DNA from: Adiantum capillus-veneris
Taxonomy: Eukaryota > Streptophyta > Polypodiopsida > Polypodiales > Pteridaceae
Assembly: GCA_014529385.2 (NCBI GenBank)
Contig: CM043966.1
Location: forward strand, 90,754,587 to 90,818,586
DNA length: 64,000 nucleotides
Direction of reading: 5' to 3'
Shown here: positions 14,913-26,019 of the stretch, piece after piece
Position numbering within the stretch: position 1 is the stretch's first letter
Layout: each line of letters opens with the position of its first letter
The notes under the pieces: generated by a model
What the model was told of the DNA's origin: nothing
The model's database searches: none
What the model saw: the letters and a program-made list of their open reading frames with translations, nothing else
Made by a program: the position numbers and the translations under genes

Positions 14913-14914
<2 letters not shown>
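14613..14914. other. No gene recognised
   Basis: AT-rich sequence between the pseudogene and a CT tract, probably its 3' flank. I see no terminal inverted repeat. Confidence 0.5.

Positions 14915-14987
<73 letters not shown>
14915..14987. repeat. (CT)n microsatellite at the edge of a dispersed repeat
   Basis: About 73 bp of CT directly abuts the repeat copy at 15,001. The other copy (63,645) is abutted by CT in the same position and orientation, while sequence on the far side of the two tracts is unrelated. Confidence 0.95.
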
Positions 14988-14988
<1 letters not shown>

Positions 14989-15000
14989 AATGGACTCTAA

Positions 15001-15460
15001 ATGGATGGTTGTTTATTCATGCAAATGTTTCCTTCTACCAATTTGATTATGTTTAACCATGTAATATGAATGTCTTATTTTGATCATTTACAAGTGATGG
15101 TGGTAGTCGATTACTCAATTTTTGTTACACAATGACAATAAGCAAAGTCTAAAGGGGCCAGCCACAAAAACCAATATTTCACCTTTACACCAAAAGGGAG
15201 GAATGCTTTTGTTTGCACTTTTGCCATGCTAGTAGCCGCAAGGGCTCCATATGCCACAATATCCACAAACGAAGAGGAGGAGGAGGAGGAAGTGAATAGA
15301 ATACCACAAAGTACAATGCACAAATTTACAAGAAGTGAGTATAAAAAAGGTTCTCTTTTGAGAATAGGTCCTTCCTAAGGCTCTCTTGATCAAATCCACC
15401 ACCTCAAGAAATTTTATGTCAACATATTGAAATTGTTGTACTGCACTCTCACCTTTCATG
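15001..15460 (-). repeat. Dispersed repeat, copy 1 (partner at 63,645-64,000)
   Basis: From about 15,010 to 15,366 this sequence matches 63,648-64,000 with only scattered substitutions and one indel of about 20 bp near 15,253. Shared blocks include TTGATTATGTTTAACCATGT and CACCAAAAGGGAGGAATGCT. Read on the minus strand both copies end in an (AG)n tract, which would fit a retroposon tail. Both encode similar minus-strand frames with a run of serines (15,111-15,323 here), but these differ in length and show no known domain. The copy may extend past 15,366. The window edge cuts off the comparison. Confidence 0.8.
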
Positions 15461-16791
15461 TTTTAGTATTATCATCATCATCCTTGAATTACACCTTGTG
15501 AGCCGCATATAGTTGTAAAGCCATGAACATTGAATAACAAATTGAGGACAAAGTGAATAACAATGATTCGAAGGCTAGAATTTCAAGTATTCTACTTCGT
15601 TCTTCTTTTCTTTTCCTACATTAGTAGACCGGATTGCACCCCCTGACTACAGGGTAGGGCACAACTTTCATTCTTATAAGTTTTGGAGAGACATTATGCT
15701 GATGCTCCACCATTCTTTTGTCTGGCACGCAAGTAATTCATGCACAATTTTTGCTAATTTGTGAGAATTTTCAATTATCAAAATTCAAAATTCTCCCTTG
15801 AAGTATACATTGTAGTTACAATGTGCAAGAAGTGATGTTAAAGGCCAACCAAGCATAAGTACCAACTTAGAAGAACCTAATACAAAAAGGATAGCCAAGC
15901 TCACAATGTATGTCCATAAAAACCTACCAAGAAACTAAGGTTTCTTACACACTAGAATATGCATTTCCCTTTTTGGGATGGGCACGGGCATCTTTACACA
16001 CCAACGCATAAAACTCGCCACACTTGTCACTACTCGGACTATGAACCATATTGGCTACACCTTTCTATTGACAAATAATCTTTAAAAAAGAAAGCCTACA
16101 TGTTGATGGAGAAGCAGTCCCAACTGCCCATATGCTTGTCCTCTCTATGTCTTGTGCAACTGTTACTTTTGCACCCATTGACATTTACATGGGCTTACAC
16201 ATCTACTACCCAAGTTTGGGTGGTTGATGTGTGCCCATTCCCATTTTACTTGGTAAGCCCTTTTTGGCATTCAAGCTTCCAGAGGTGGCCACTTTGCATG
16301 ATCTAAACTATTTCTCTTGCGCCAACTCGAACAGTCATGTGCCTCAGGCTTGCTTTTAACATGTTTCACACATTATTTAATATTATCACCAAGAAGCAGC
16401 TCACGCTTGCTTTTCAGCACCCAGTAGGGCAAAGATGGGTTGAATACTTTAGCGTACTTGTCCCTCGCTTTGAAAAACTACACAGAGCTAGAAGCCGGCT
16501 ATTATGACAAAGTGTTAGCATATTTTTTCATCGACCTCACCCAACAGGAAATGCTAACAAGTAACTCGCAAGTAAAGAGAATGACACTAAGCTTCTTGGA
16601 TACTACAAAAGTTTACTTACCAGCATTCATGTTGTTCTTCCCCCTAAAAGAAAGACTACATAAATTGTGTAAGTGTAGCGCGTGAGTTCACCCAGAGGGG
16701 TTTTTCGAATTTCAAAGAGTACAAGAGGGGTTAGAGATATATATATTTGAAAAGAAGCTACAAGTTTAGAAGGGGTCATTCATTTGTGGTG

Positions 16792-16877
<86 letters not shown>

Positions 16878-18234
16878 AGAGGGATTTTACAAAAACCTCT
16901 TGATCGCACATGCTATAGGTATTTTTGGAAGGTGAACCCTTGAAGGCTGTAGACAAGAAAAAACACATTTTTCTTTGAAAAATCTTGATGCTCAAACAAG
17001 GACCTCCAATAGAAGAGAACTCCTATGGGAAAGGAGATTTCAAAGGACATGGCCATTTACCTTTGGCTTAGTTGCCTCTATGGTAACGTCTTATATATAC
17101 ATTGATTACGAGTGTGTGTGTGTGTGTGTGTGTGTGCCAAGTACACATTTGTGACAAGATAGTGTCTATGATATTGGAACATGAGGAGCAGTTATTGCAT
17201 CAAAGCAGTGTGGCTTCAAAGCCTTGCCAAGTCTTTTTAGAAAAATCCAAAGGAAAGAAAGGTAGTAACAAAAGGAAGAGTCATGCAAAGAGAGCAAGAT
17301 GCTTTGAAAGAAAAAATGGCATGGCAACAGTTATCATGAGAAGAGTCATTTTCTATGGAAGTGTCCCACGCGCAAAGGAGGATCCTTGTCAATAGCTCAC
17401 TCACTGGCCTTTGTCCACTTGGTATTTTCAAATGTTTACTTGGTTGGACTAAGGGTTTTTTTTGAAATGAGGCTAGAGTGTGACACCAGTTGGCATAATG
17501 GCAATCATCAATCAAAAGACGTGGACAAAGTAGACTCATGTCATCTCCTTGCTTGTTTTTTTTTAATCACATGCATTGACTATCAAGAGCATCACATAGC
17601 TTTTAAAAGCCGGTCTTGTATTAATGGATAGGCTTTATAAACAAAACTAGCGAATTTAGCGGTAGATTCAACCTTCCCTCAACTTTCTGTCTCTAATGAA
17701 AAAAGGAGAAATAAAGAGCTACAAAAGGATCTTGAGCATGAGGCTAAGTTGAAAGAAGAGGAACAGCCTCAAGGAACAACACATGAGCAATAGTGATGGG
17801 AGACAGAATATCATAAGTGAATGCAACAATCGACACAATGGTAGTAGTGCAGAAGAGATGTTGATCCACATGATGATGGAGATTGCGGTAGATATGATTG
17901 ACATGAGAGAAGGTATGAAAGACAAAGAGACCATGATAGAGAGCATGAAAATAGAAGGGATTGTACAAATCAACGAACAAAACTTTGCGTCAACAAGTCA
18001 TAAAGGTTTATCATCTGCATCCAAATCTTCTTGCCTATACATTTTCTTGGATGGCACAACTATCTATGGGGCAAGGCACCACTTCCATTCCTTCTAATTT
18101 TTAGAGAGACACAGTGCCAACAGTCCACCATAATTTTGTAACTAGAGTGCTTCGTTAGCTGTGTTCGTATCGAATTAAGATTAAGTAAAATATCAAAAAC
18201 TATATATGCCATTTTAGCACTTCAAAATGAAGGG

Positions 18235-18237
<3 letters not shown>
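15461..18237. other. Mixed spacer with microsatellites, no recognised gene
   Basis: Contains short open frames (for example 16,440-16,685 and 17,102-17,395, plus strand) that I do not recognise, together with two GT tracts. A segment at 17,690-18,000 reads in one plus frame as an Arg/Asp/His-rich peptide (for example HERRYERQRDHDREHENRRD), recalling the charged tails of some splicing factors, but stops interrupt it. A short stretch near 15,645-15,720 resembles 18,050-18,140, so an old dispersed repeat may be present. Confidence 0.4.
16794..16876. repeat. (GT)n microsatellite, about 83 bp
   Basis: Uninterrupted GT dinucleotides. The Cys-Val or Thr-His frames across it are artefacts. A 25-bp GT tract follows at 17,112-17,136. 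Confidence 0.97.
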
Positions 18238-18292
<55 letters not shown>

Positions 18293-18300
18293 AGAGAGAG
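18238..18300. repeat. (GA)n microsatellite
   Basis: About 63 bp of GA with one extra A near 18,290. Sequence from 18,301 to 18,780 holds no gene I can recognise. Confidence 0.95.
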
Positions 18301-18779
18301 TTCATCAAAGGGTGTTTGATTTTTTTATCCGAGAGGAAATGAAGCACAGAGAGAGATTTTATCAAAGCATGTTAGATTCGTTTACCTGAAAGTGTTTGGG
18401 ATACTGATTGTCGTGGTTCAGAGGCGTTCTTTGCAAAAATGGGATACCGATCATAGTGCTTCAAAAGGGTACCTCGCAAAAAACCACAAGGAGGGTTAGA
18501 ATTTTATCAAGCTCAACGTTCGTGACCATACAAAATGTCAATGTTATTAATTGTTTGTTGTTACATTTTCATGTTTCAGAAAAAGAAAACATGCAAGTCT
18601 CCTTACAAGGGGGAGTTCGCACAATCCTCCCCAATTTTTATAATACGAGGGAACGTGCCATTCCCACGGCAGTGTGTAATTTTTAGTGCATTCATTAATT
18701 GCGTTCTAAGTGTCAAAAAAAAAATGATAATGCGCACTTCCTTGCATCAATGATGTTGGGCATCGTGCGTAGAGTCACA

Positions 18780-20345
18780 TGCCTTCAAGTTGCATGCATG
18801 ATTGCATCTGGAGAGAGGCCCTCGCTTTGCATCTGTTGAAAGAGAATAAGAGAATTTTGGCCTTGCCCCCGTGGGACATATCTTACATCCATACTCCAGA
18901 TCACAGGAAGCACGATATTTTTTTGCAACAGCCCGTGACTAGTAATCTCATCATTAATTCTCTCACCCATGTCCGGCAACGACCACACCTCCAATGTGTA
19001 AGCGTAAGTAATTGCATTGGGACAATCAGAAAGAGGCCTTCGCTATCCCATGAGAACAACAAAGTACTTCCTTGAAACAGCAATGTTGGGCTTATCTGTA
19101 ATAGTGATGATTGTTTGGACATGAGAACTTCTCATGCTTTTGTGAGTCTGCTTGATGTGTTTCACAAGTATTGCTTCTTCTCTAGAGTTGTTGGTGGATT
19201 TGTTGCCTCTCTGTGGACATTGTAAGGGCACCACATATGCCGTACATATGAAGAGAATCCCTGCTAAGAACAACCTGTTTCTAAATAGCTTGTGACTGAC
19301 TAGCACTCTCATCATAAATTCTCTCACCCATGGCAGCATATTACGAAGTCTTTCAAGATGCTATCATAGGTGCTTGCTTCCATAGATGATTGCATTGGAG
19401 AAAGGCCTTCTGCTTGCATATGCTTGGAACAGGCTTGACAAGCTTCCTTACCAACATCATGCGTCGATTCGAAGTGATTACCCATGGTTTTTCTGTGAAG
19501 GTACCAAGAAAGAAAAAAGGAATCCGATCTCCTTTTTTCATTGAAAGGCTGTAATTCTGACGATTTCTCAGTTTGCGATGAGAAAGACGTCAGAGGGCTA
19601 AAACAGAAGTTTAGAGCAGGAATAGCTAAATAGGTGCACGTCTTGACAAGTCGACTGATGAAGGCCCTAAAAAAAGTGAGCAAGCAATTGCAGTTGGATG
19701 GTCGATGCCACGTGGATGAAGGATTCTTGCTTTGCATCCGCCGGAAACAACCTAGGGCTTTCTGGCCCTGCTCTTGTTGCGCACATCTCGAATGAGTTCA
19801 TTCCCAGAGACGACATTCCAGATAGGAAGCTCCTCAAGCACATTTTGTGCTTTCTCAAGGGTACCACATTTAACATACATATCGACCAAGACAAAACAAC
19901 CCAAAAATTATTGGCCCTTCGCTTGTTGGGGATGTCCCACAATCAATGCGTTCCAAGGGACAACATTTCAGACACGAATCTCGTCAGGAATCTTGGCACT
20001 GAGGGTCCAGGAAGGTCTGGATTGTTTTCAACATGCCCTGATTAACAATATCATCGTGAATTTTGTTTCCCATATCAGTATCTTGCGTAGTGCCACCTAC
20101 CTTCAAGACAAAAGCATACTCAAGCACTTTTTGGTGCTTTCTTAAGTACACCACATCTCGCATACATGATCTTTGCTCCTATGTAGTGCCACATGCTTTC
20201 AAGATGCAAGCATAAGTGATTACATCAGGAGAAATGTCCTTGCTTTGCATCCTGAAAATAGCCAGCAAGAGCTTCCTAGCAGAGATGACATTCCAGACAT
20301 CAAGGCATTGCCACATGCCTTCAAGACAAAAGCATAGGTGACTGC
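18780..20345 (-). pseudogene. PPR protein pseudogene, part 1
   Basis: The minus strand carries broken pentatricopeptide-repeat motifs, such as QMQSEGLSPDAI near 18,800 and fragments of the type MYAKCG...KAQ...VLEELP...NVVSWN, scattered over different frames. PPR proteins are organellar RNA-binding proteins. These fragments look like the P-L-S type with motifs of 35, 36 and 31 residues. No frame is open for more than about 140 codons, and stops and shifts are frequent. The sequence breaks off at 20,345 and resumes at 26,025, where a Copia element has inserted. The first 5 bp after the element repeat the last 5 before it. The tract is long, so it may hold several old PPR copies rather than one. 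Confidence 0.6.
20341..20345 (+). repeat. Target site duplication, left (ACTGC)
   Basis: ACTGC directly precedes the 5' LTR and recurs at 26,020-26,024 directly after the 3' LTR. Confidence 0.9.
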
Positions 20346-20529
20346 TGTTGGGTTAAAGGCCCGTGTGCCCGGCTGCCCGTTGTTCAGCCGCCCATGTACA
20401 ACATTCATTTACTCATTCATAATAACTATACTCATAACTACACATTGTAGTGTGAGTACCGCCCCGCCACACACTGTGTATATCTCCTTCTTCGTGCTGG
20501 CTCTCTGTGTGTGCTCTCCGATCCCAACA
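20346..20529 (+). repeat. Copia 5' LTR
   Basis: 184 bp, TG...CA ends, near-identical to 25,833-26,019. It should carry the promoter, but I see no clear TATA box. Confidence 0.95.
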
Positions 20530-20531
20530 AG

Positions 20532-20543
20532 TGGTATCAGAGC
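20532..20543 (+). promoter_or_regulatory. Primer-binding site, initiator-Met tRNA
   Basis: TGGTATCAGAGC lies two bases after the 5' LTR. It is the standard Copia primer site, complementary to the 3' end of initiator methionine tRNA. Confidence 0.93.
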
Positions 20544-21688
20544 TTGGTAGTGAGAGCATTGAGAGCTTCATCATCATTGCTGAGTGCGTTGAAACTTGCT
20601 GCTGTTTCATTGCCGTTTTTTGGTTTCGCTCACGCGCGCATTTCCAAAAAGCAGAAGGTTTTTCTGAGCTTGGCATTGGAAGGTTCAGCACTCCGCGAGT
20701 ATTTTCAGCAGGTGTCCTAGAGTTTAACCCCCCTTTCGGAGCCATTCGTGCCATCAGAAATCCCATCCGAGCTACAGACTAGGAGCTACGTTTTTTTCAT
20801 CTCTCTTTGGTAGTTTTCTGCTGCCAGAGCTTCCATAGCCATTACAGGTGCCATTGTTGTAGTGTCTTCCACTTACGTGAGCCCACAGCTCATTTGAGAG
20901 TGTGTAGCCTCTTCTTGGAGTGGCCTCATACACACAAATAGAGTGGGAGTTTGGCGACATTGTCTTCTTCGACTACAGGTACAGGTACAGGTACAGGTTA
21001 CAGGTTACAGGGAGCTTTGGATACGGGTTTCTTCTGTGGTTACAAAACATGTATTTTGACTGTGGGACAGCCATGTATATGGTTGTGGTTTGAGTGGGAG
21101 CTTCTACTCTTTTGGGCAGTCTATTTATGCGTGTTCTTGAGCTACAGGTTTACATCATCTATGTATGTTGATGGATGTGGATATGGCAGTTTGACAGACA
21201 CTCTTTATGCATGATATTGTGGAGATTTGGTTCACTTATACATAGAGCGGGTTTGCTCTTGCTTGCAATGTTGCGGTTTGAGTACGGACAGGTATTTCGT
21301 TGGAAGTAGAGATTGGACTTCCTTGAGCTTGTGCATTGGTTATATGCTCACTTGGATCCATTTATGCTCACGGATTTGTGTAAGCTTGGTCAGCTTATGT
21401 CTCTATTGTGGTTATTCAGACATGGAGTATGTTTATGCCTCTATGACAGCTCATTGTTGATGCATTTTGTGGCACGGTTTGCCTAGGCCGGTTGAGTTAC
21501 AGATGTCACGGGTTTATGCATTTGTTTGTGGATTTCTACGTACGTTTTTTGACCATATTATGGGCTGATTTATACTCTATGCGTTTGCTCTTTGATTGAG
21601 CAGCAGGTGTTGTCAGATTTGCAACACTACTTTGTTGTGGCAGTTTGTTGGTTGGCTACAGGTTTCTCATTGTTGCATTCTTGTTGTA

Positions 21689-24600
21689 ATGGGCACTAAA
21701 GAGGACACAGTTTTCAATATTAAGAAATTGGATGGTGCTAATTTCTCATATTGGAAAGATCAGATTTGGGATGTCTTGGTGCAGAAGAAACAGATTCGAC
21801 CTCTAAAGTTGCAGGGAGTTAAGCCAGAGAACATGGAGAGGGATGATTGGGAGGAGTTGGATGAGATGTGCAGGTCTACCATTAGGCTTTCCCTTTCAAA
21901 GTCTGTTTATTACAATGTGAAAGATGCACAGGGTGGAGCTTATGAGCTATGGCAGCGGATTTGCGATATGTATGATAAGCATTCAGCTGCTTCTATGGTG
22001 TATTGGATTAAAAAGCTTATTGATTTACGAATGGAGGAAGGTGCTTCCATGAATGCGCATTTGAATGAGTTCAATACAATTTTCAGCCAACTTGCTACGC
22101 AGGAAATTACGTTTGAGGAAAATGTAAAAGCTATGTTTTTACTTGTCACGTTGCCTGAGTCATGGGACACATTTAGGACAGCCATAAGTAACTCGGTTCC
22201 TGCGAATGAGTTGACAAGTACTAATGTGGAGTCTAGTCTTCTCACGGAAGAGATTAATCGAAAGAATAATGCAGGTAGTAAGTCTTCTAGTGCAATGGTT
22301 GTCAGAGGCAGGACTATGGACAAGTATAAGTCCAACAGGGGTAAATCTAGAAGCAAGTCCCGTGCAGGCACAAGTAAAAAGGATGTGGAATGTTTTCATT
22401 GTGGTAAAAAAGGCCATTTCAAAAAGGATTGCTACAAGTGGAAAAGGGAAAATGGAAATGGTAAGAAGAAAGACTATGATGCTAAGGACAAGCCTAAGTC
22501 CAATGTCAAGATTGAGGAGTTAAATGCAACACAGGGAGAGTGTAGCTCTCAAGATGACCATGTATGTGCTCCGACTAGTGCTACTAGTGAAGAGCTTGGA
22601 GATGTGTTGCTTGCATCCTATTTTGATGACGCTTTTCTTCTCACTCATGAGCATAGTATGCCTATGGATTGGGTCATTGACAGTGGTGCTTCTTTTCACA
22701 TTACGCCTCATAGGTCGTGGTTTCATGACTATGATGCTTCGAGCACAGGTACTGTCAGGATTGCCGATGGGCGTTCTATGCAGATTCATGGCATTGGGGT
22801 TATTCATTTGGCTATGCCAAACTCTACTACGTTTGTCTTGCAGCGTGTGCGTCATGTGCCGGCTCTTGCAAAAAGCTTGATTAGTGTGGGTCAGTTGGAT
22901 TCACTTGGTTTCAATGTATCTTTTGGTGATGGAGGTTGGAAGCTCACTAAGGGCAGCCTTGTTTTGGTTAAAGGTGCTAAGAGGAATACCTTGTATTCCC
23001 TTTGTGTAGCTAGTGTGGCTGATCACATTGTGGGGATCACTGAGCAACCTCATGCTTCTTTATGGCATCAGCGTTTGGGGCATATGTCACTAAAAGGTTT
23101 GAAGTTGTTGGTACGTGCGGATTACATTCCCGTTTCAGATTTTGGTGGTTTTGAGTTTTGTGAGCATTGCCTTTATGGTCGACATGCTCGGTCTTCTCAT
23201 AAGAAAAGTGTTCCACACAGATCTTTGGAAAATCTAGCTTTGGTGCATAGTGATGTATGTGGGCCGATGCCCAATGCTTCTCTTGGAGGTGCTATGTACT
23301 TTGTTACGTTCATTGATGATGCTAGCAGGAAGGTATGGGCATACCCCATTCGTAAGAAGGATATGGTGTTTGATATATTTAAGCAATGGTTGGCTCTTGT
23401 CGAGAACCAATCAGGTTGTAAGTTGAAGTGCTTACGTACGGACAATGGGGGTGAATTTATGTCTCATGCTTTCACAACATTATGTGTTGAGAAGGGTATA
23501 CGGCGCGAGCTTAGTGCTCCCTATACACCTCCTCAAAATGGCGTGGTAGAGCGCATGAACAGGACTATACAGGAAAAAGTCCGTAGTATGCTTTCTATGG
23601 CTGGTTTGTCAAATGGATTTTGGGCTGAAGCTATTGCCACTTCTGTGCATTTGATAAATCGTTCACCTAGTGTTCCTTTGGGCTTCAAAGTGCCTGAAGA
23701 GGTATGGACAGGTTTGACACCTTCGTATGGTCACCTTCGTGTTTTTGGCTGTGAAGCTTATGTACATGTACCTAAGGCAAAACGCAGCAAATTGGATCCG
23801 AAGAGCAAGAGATGTATCTTCTTGGGTTATGGTAGCTCTGGTGAGATGGGTTATCGATTGTGGGATCCTATTGACAGGAAGATTGTGCGCAGCCATGATG
23901 TTGTTTTTCATGAGGACTCTATGTATAGAGCATCACCGCGAACGGTTGAGGTTCGGTGTGTGATATTTGAGGAGGATGGTCATCGGTATGATGGTCCCAT
24001 GGCTGCTCGTGGGCAGCCCATTGACCCTCAAGTGGGAGATCAGCCCTTGTTGGGAGATCATGTAGATGTGGGACAGCCAGATCAGCCCTTGTTGGGAGAT
24101 CATGTAGATGTGGGACAGCCAGATGCACCTCCTGCACAGTCTTTGAGGCGTTCAGAGCGGCGTGCAAGACAGCCTCAGCGTTTTGTGCCTTCTATGGATT
24201 ATGTATTGTTGACTGATTGCGGGGAGCCATCATGTTATGATGAGGCCATGTCTAGTGTTGACAAGCTCAAGTGGGAGCAGGCTATGCAGTCAGAGATGGA
24301 TTCGTTGATCCAAAATGGAACGTGGGAGCTTACTCCTTTGCCAAAGGGTAAGAAGGCAATACCATGCAAGTGGGTTTACAAGATAAAATTGTGTTCAATG
24401 GATGCAAAGCCTAGGTACAAAGCAAGGCTTGTGGCTAAAGGATTCAAGCAACAGAAGGGCATTGATTTTGACGAGATCTTCTCCCCAGTGGTGAAGATGT
24501 CTACTTTGCGTATGTTGTTTGCCTTGGTAGCTACAGAAGACATGGAGTTGAAGCAAATGGATGTAAAGATAGCTTTCTTACATCCGGACTTGCACGAGGA

Positions 24601-25777
24601 TTTGTACATGGAGCAACCAAGTGGGTTTGTTATTCATGGCTCAAAGAAGATGGTATGCCGGCTTCTTAAGACCTTGTATGGGCTGAAGCAATCATCTCGT
24701 GAATGGTATCGTAAGTTTGATGCATTCATGAGTTCATTGGGCTATGTATGCAGTTATGAGGACCCATGCCTCTATACTCGCAAGGCTGCAGATGGTAGTC
24801 TTATTGTTTTGGTTTTGTATGTGGATGACATGCTGATCGCAAGGAAGTGTATTTCTGATGTGGATGCCTTGAAACATAGGCTACATGAGACCTTTTCCAT
24901 GAAGGATCTTGGGGATGCCAGTCATATTTTGGGTATGCGGATCACTCGTGATCGTTCTCGCAAGATGCTCTTTCTTAGTCAGAAAGAGTACATTGACAGG
25001 GTGCTTGAGCGTTTTCATATGGAAGGGGGGAAGGCCATTAGTACCCCGTTGCCTCCATATGTAAAACTCAGCCATGATGACTGCCCTCAGACAGATTTGG
25101 AGACTACAGAGATGTCTCATATTCCCTATGCGTCAGCTGTTGGTTCCTTGATGTATGCCATGGTGGCTACGCGTCCAGATCTTGCTCATGCAGTTGGTGT
25201 GGTTAGCAGGTACATGTCTAACCCGGGCAAGCGTCATTGGGATGCAATGAGAGGTATTCTCAGATACTTGAGAGGGACTTCAGAGTTGTCCCTATGTTAT
25301 GGTGAGAAGGATATGTCTGTTTGCGGATATACAGATTCAGACTATGCAGGGTCAGTGGACTCAAGGAAGTCTACTAGCAGCTATGTGTTCACAGTTGCAG
25401 GTGGACCCGTTTCGTGGGCATCACGTTTACAGCCATGCGTTGCTTTGAGCACTACAGAGGCTGAATATATGGCTGCCACTGAGGCTGCCAAGGAGGCCAT
25501 ATGGCTCTCACGACTAGTGGGAGATCTTGGTATGGCTGGTGATGCTTCGATTCTACATTGTGATAGCCAGAGTGCCATAGCATTGGCACGGAATCCTGTC
25601 TTCCATGCGAAGACAAAGCACATTGAGGTGAGGTATCACTTCATATGAGAGGTGCTAGAGGACAAGCGCATACAGCTTGTCAAGGTACACACTGACGATA
25701 ACCCTGCTGATCTACTCACGAAGTCGTTAGCCTCACAGCGGTTTGCACACTGTAGATCGCTGATGGGTATGGCTTGA
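21689..25777 (+). CDS. Copia gag-pol polyprotein with one premature stop
   Basis: I start at ATG 21,689 (MGTKEDTVFNIKKLDG), because the open frame further upstream has no ATG and lies in leader sequence. Order, in residues from this start: gag with zinc knuckle CFHCGKKGHFKKDC near 235; aspartic protease DSGASFH at 331; GAG-pre-integrase LWHQRLGHMS near 457; integrase core with D522, D585 (TDNGGEF) and E621 (NGVVERMN); a 14-residue tandem duplication near 784-811; reverse transcriptase with YVDDML near 1044; RNase H with DSDYAGS and STTEAEY near 1215-1270. A TGA at 25,646 stops the frame after 1,319 residues. The same frame continues in recognisable tail sequence (TDDNPADLLTKSL) to TGA 25,775, so one nonsense change removed about 42 residues, including the end of RNase H. 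In the RT, the usual TAFLHG block reads IAFLHP. All other key residues look intact. Confidence 0.93.
24038..24124 (+). repeat. 42-bp in-frame tandem duplication
   Basis: Two identical 42-bp copies encode QPLLGDHVDVGQPD twice, in the variable linker between integrase and reverse transcriptase. The reading frame is preserved. Confidence 0.95.
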
Positions 25778-25821
25778 CTTCTTTTGTTGTACTTTGGCCA
25801 CTTTAAAGGCACACTGCTTTT

Positions 25822-25832
25822 AAGTGGGAGAT
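25822..25832 (+). promoter_or_regulatory. Polypurine tract
   Basis: AAGTGGGAGAT lies immediately before the 3' LTR. It would prime plus-strand synthesis. Confidence 0.85.
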
Positions 25833-26019
25833 TGTTGGGTTAAAGGCCCGTGTGCCCGGTTGCCCGTTGTTCAGCCGCCCATGTACAGCCATTCATTTAC
25901 TCATTCATAATAACTATACTCATAACTACACATTGTAGTGTGAGTACCGCCCCGCCACACACTGTGTCTATCTCCTTCTTCGTGCTGGCTCTCTGTGTGT
26001 GTGCTCTCCGATCCCAACA
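25833..26019 (+). repeat. Copia 3' LTR
   Basis: 187 bp, near-identical to the 5' LTR, followed by the ACTGC duplication. Confidence 0.95.

Larger units (their letters stand above)
20346..26019 (+). mobile_element. Full-length Ty1/Copia LTR retrotransposon
   Basis: The element is 5,674 bp with LTRs of 184 bp (20,346-20,529) and 187 bp (25,833-26,019), both starting TGTTGGGTTAAAGG and ending CCCAACA. A primer site TGGTATCAGAGC (initiator-Met tRNA) lies at 20,532, and a polypurine tract AAGTGGGAGAT lies just before the 3' LTR. ACTGC flanks both ends. The LTRs differ by three substitutions, a 1-base indel and a 2-base GT indel, so the insertion is fairly recent. A leader of more than 1 kb separates the primer site from the polyprotein. 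It inserted into PPR pseudogene sequence. Confidence 0.96.

Noticed and set aside
17690-18000. Splicing-factor-like charged protein fragment
   Set aside because: Arg/Asp/His-rich readings occur in one frame, but stops interrupt it and low complexity makes chance likely.
21596-21688. N-terminal extension of the Copia polyprotein
   Set aside because: The frame is open, but the first codon is TTG and the residues look like leader. ATG 21,689 begins sequence typical for gag.
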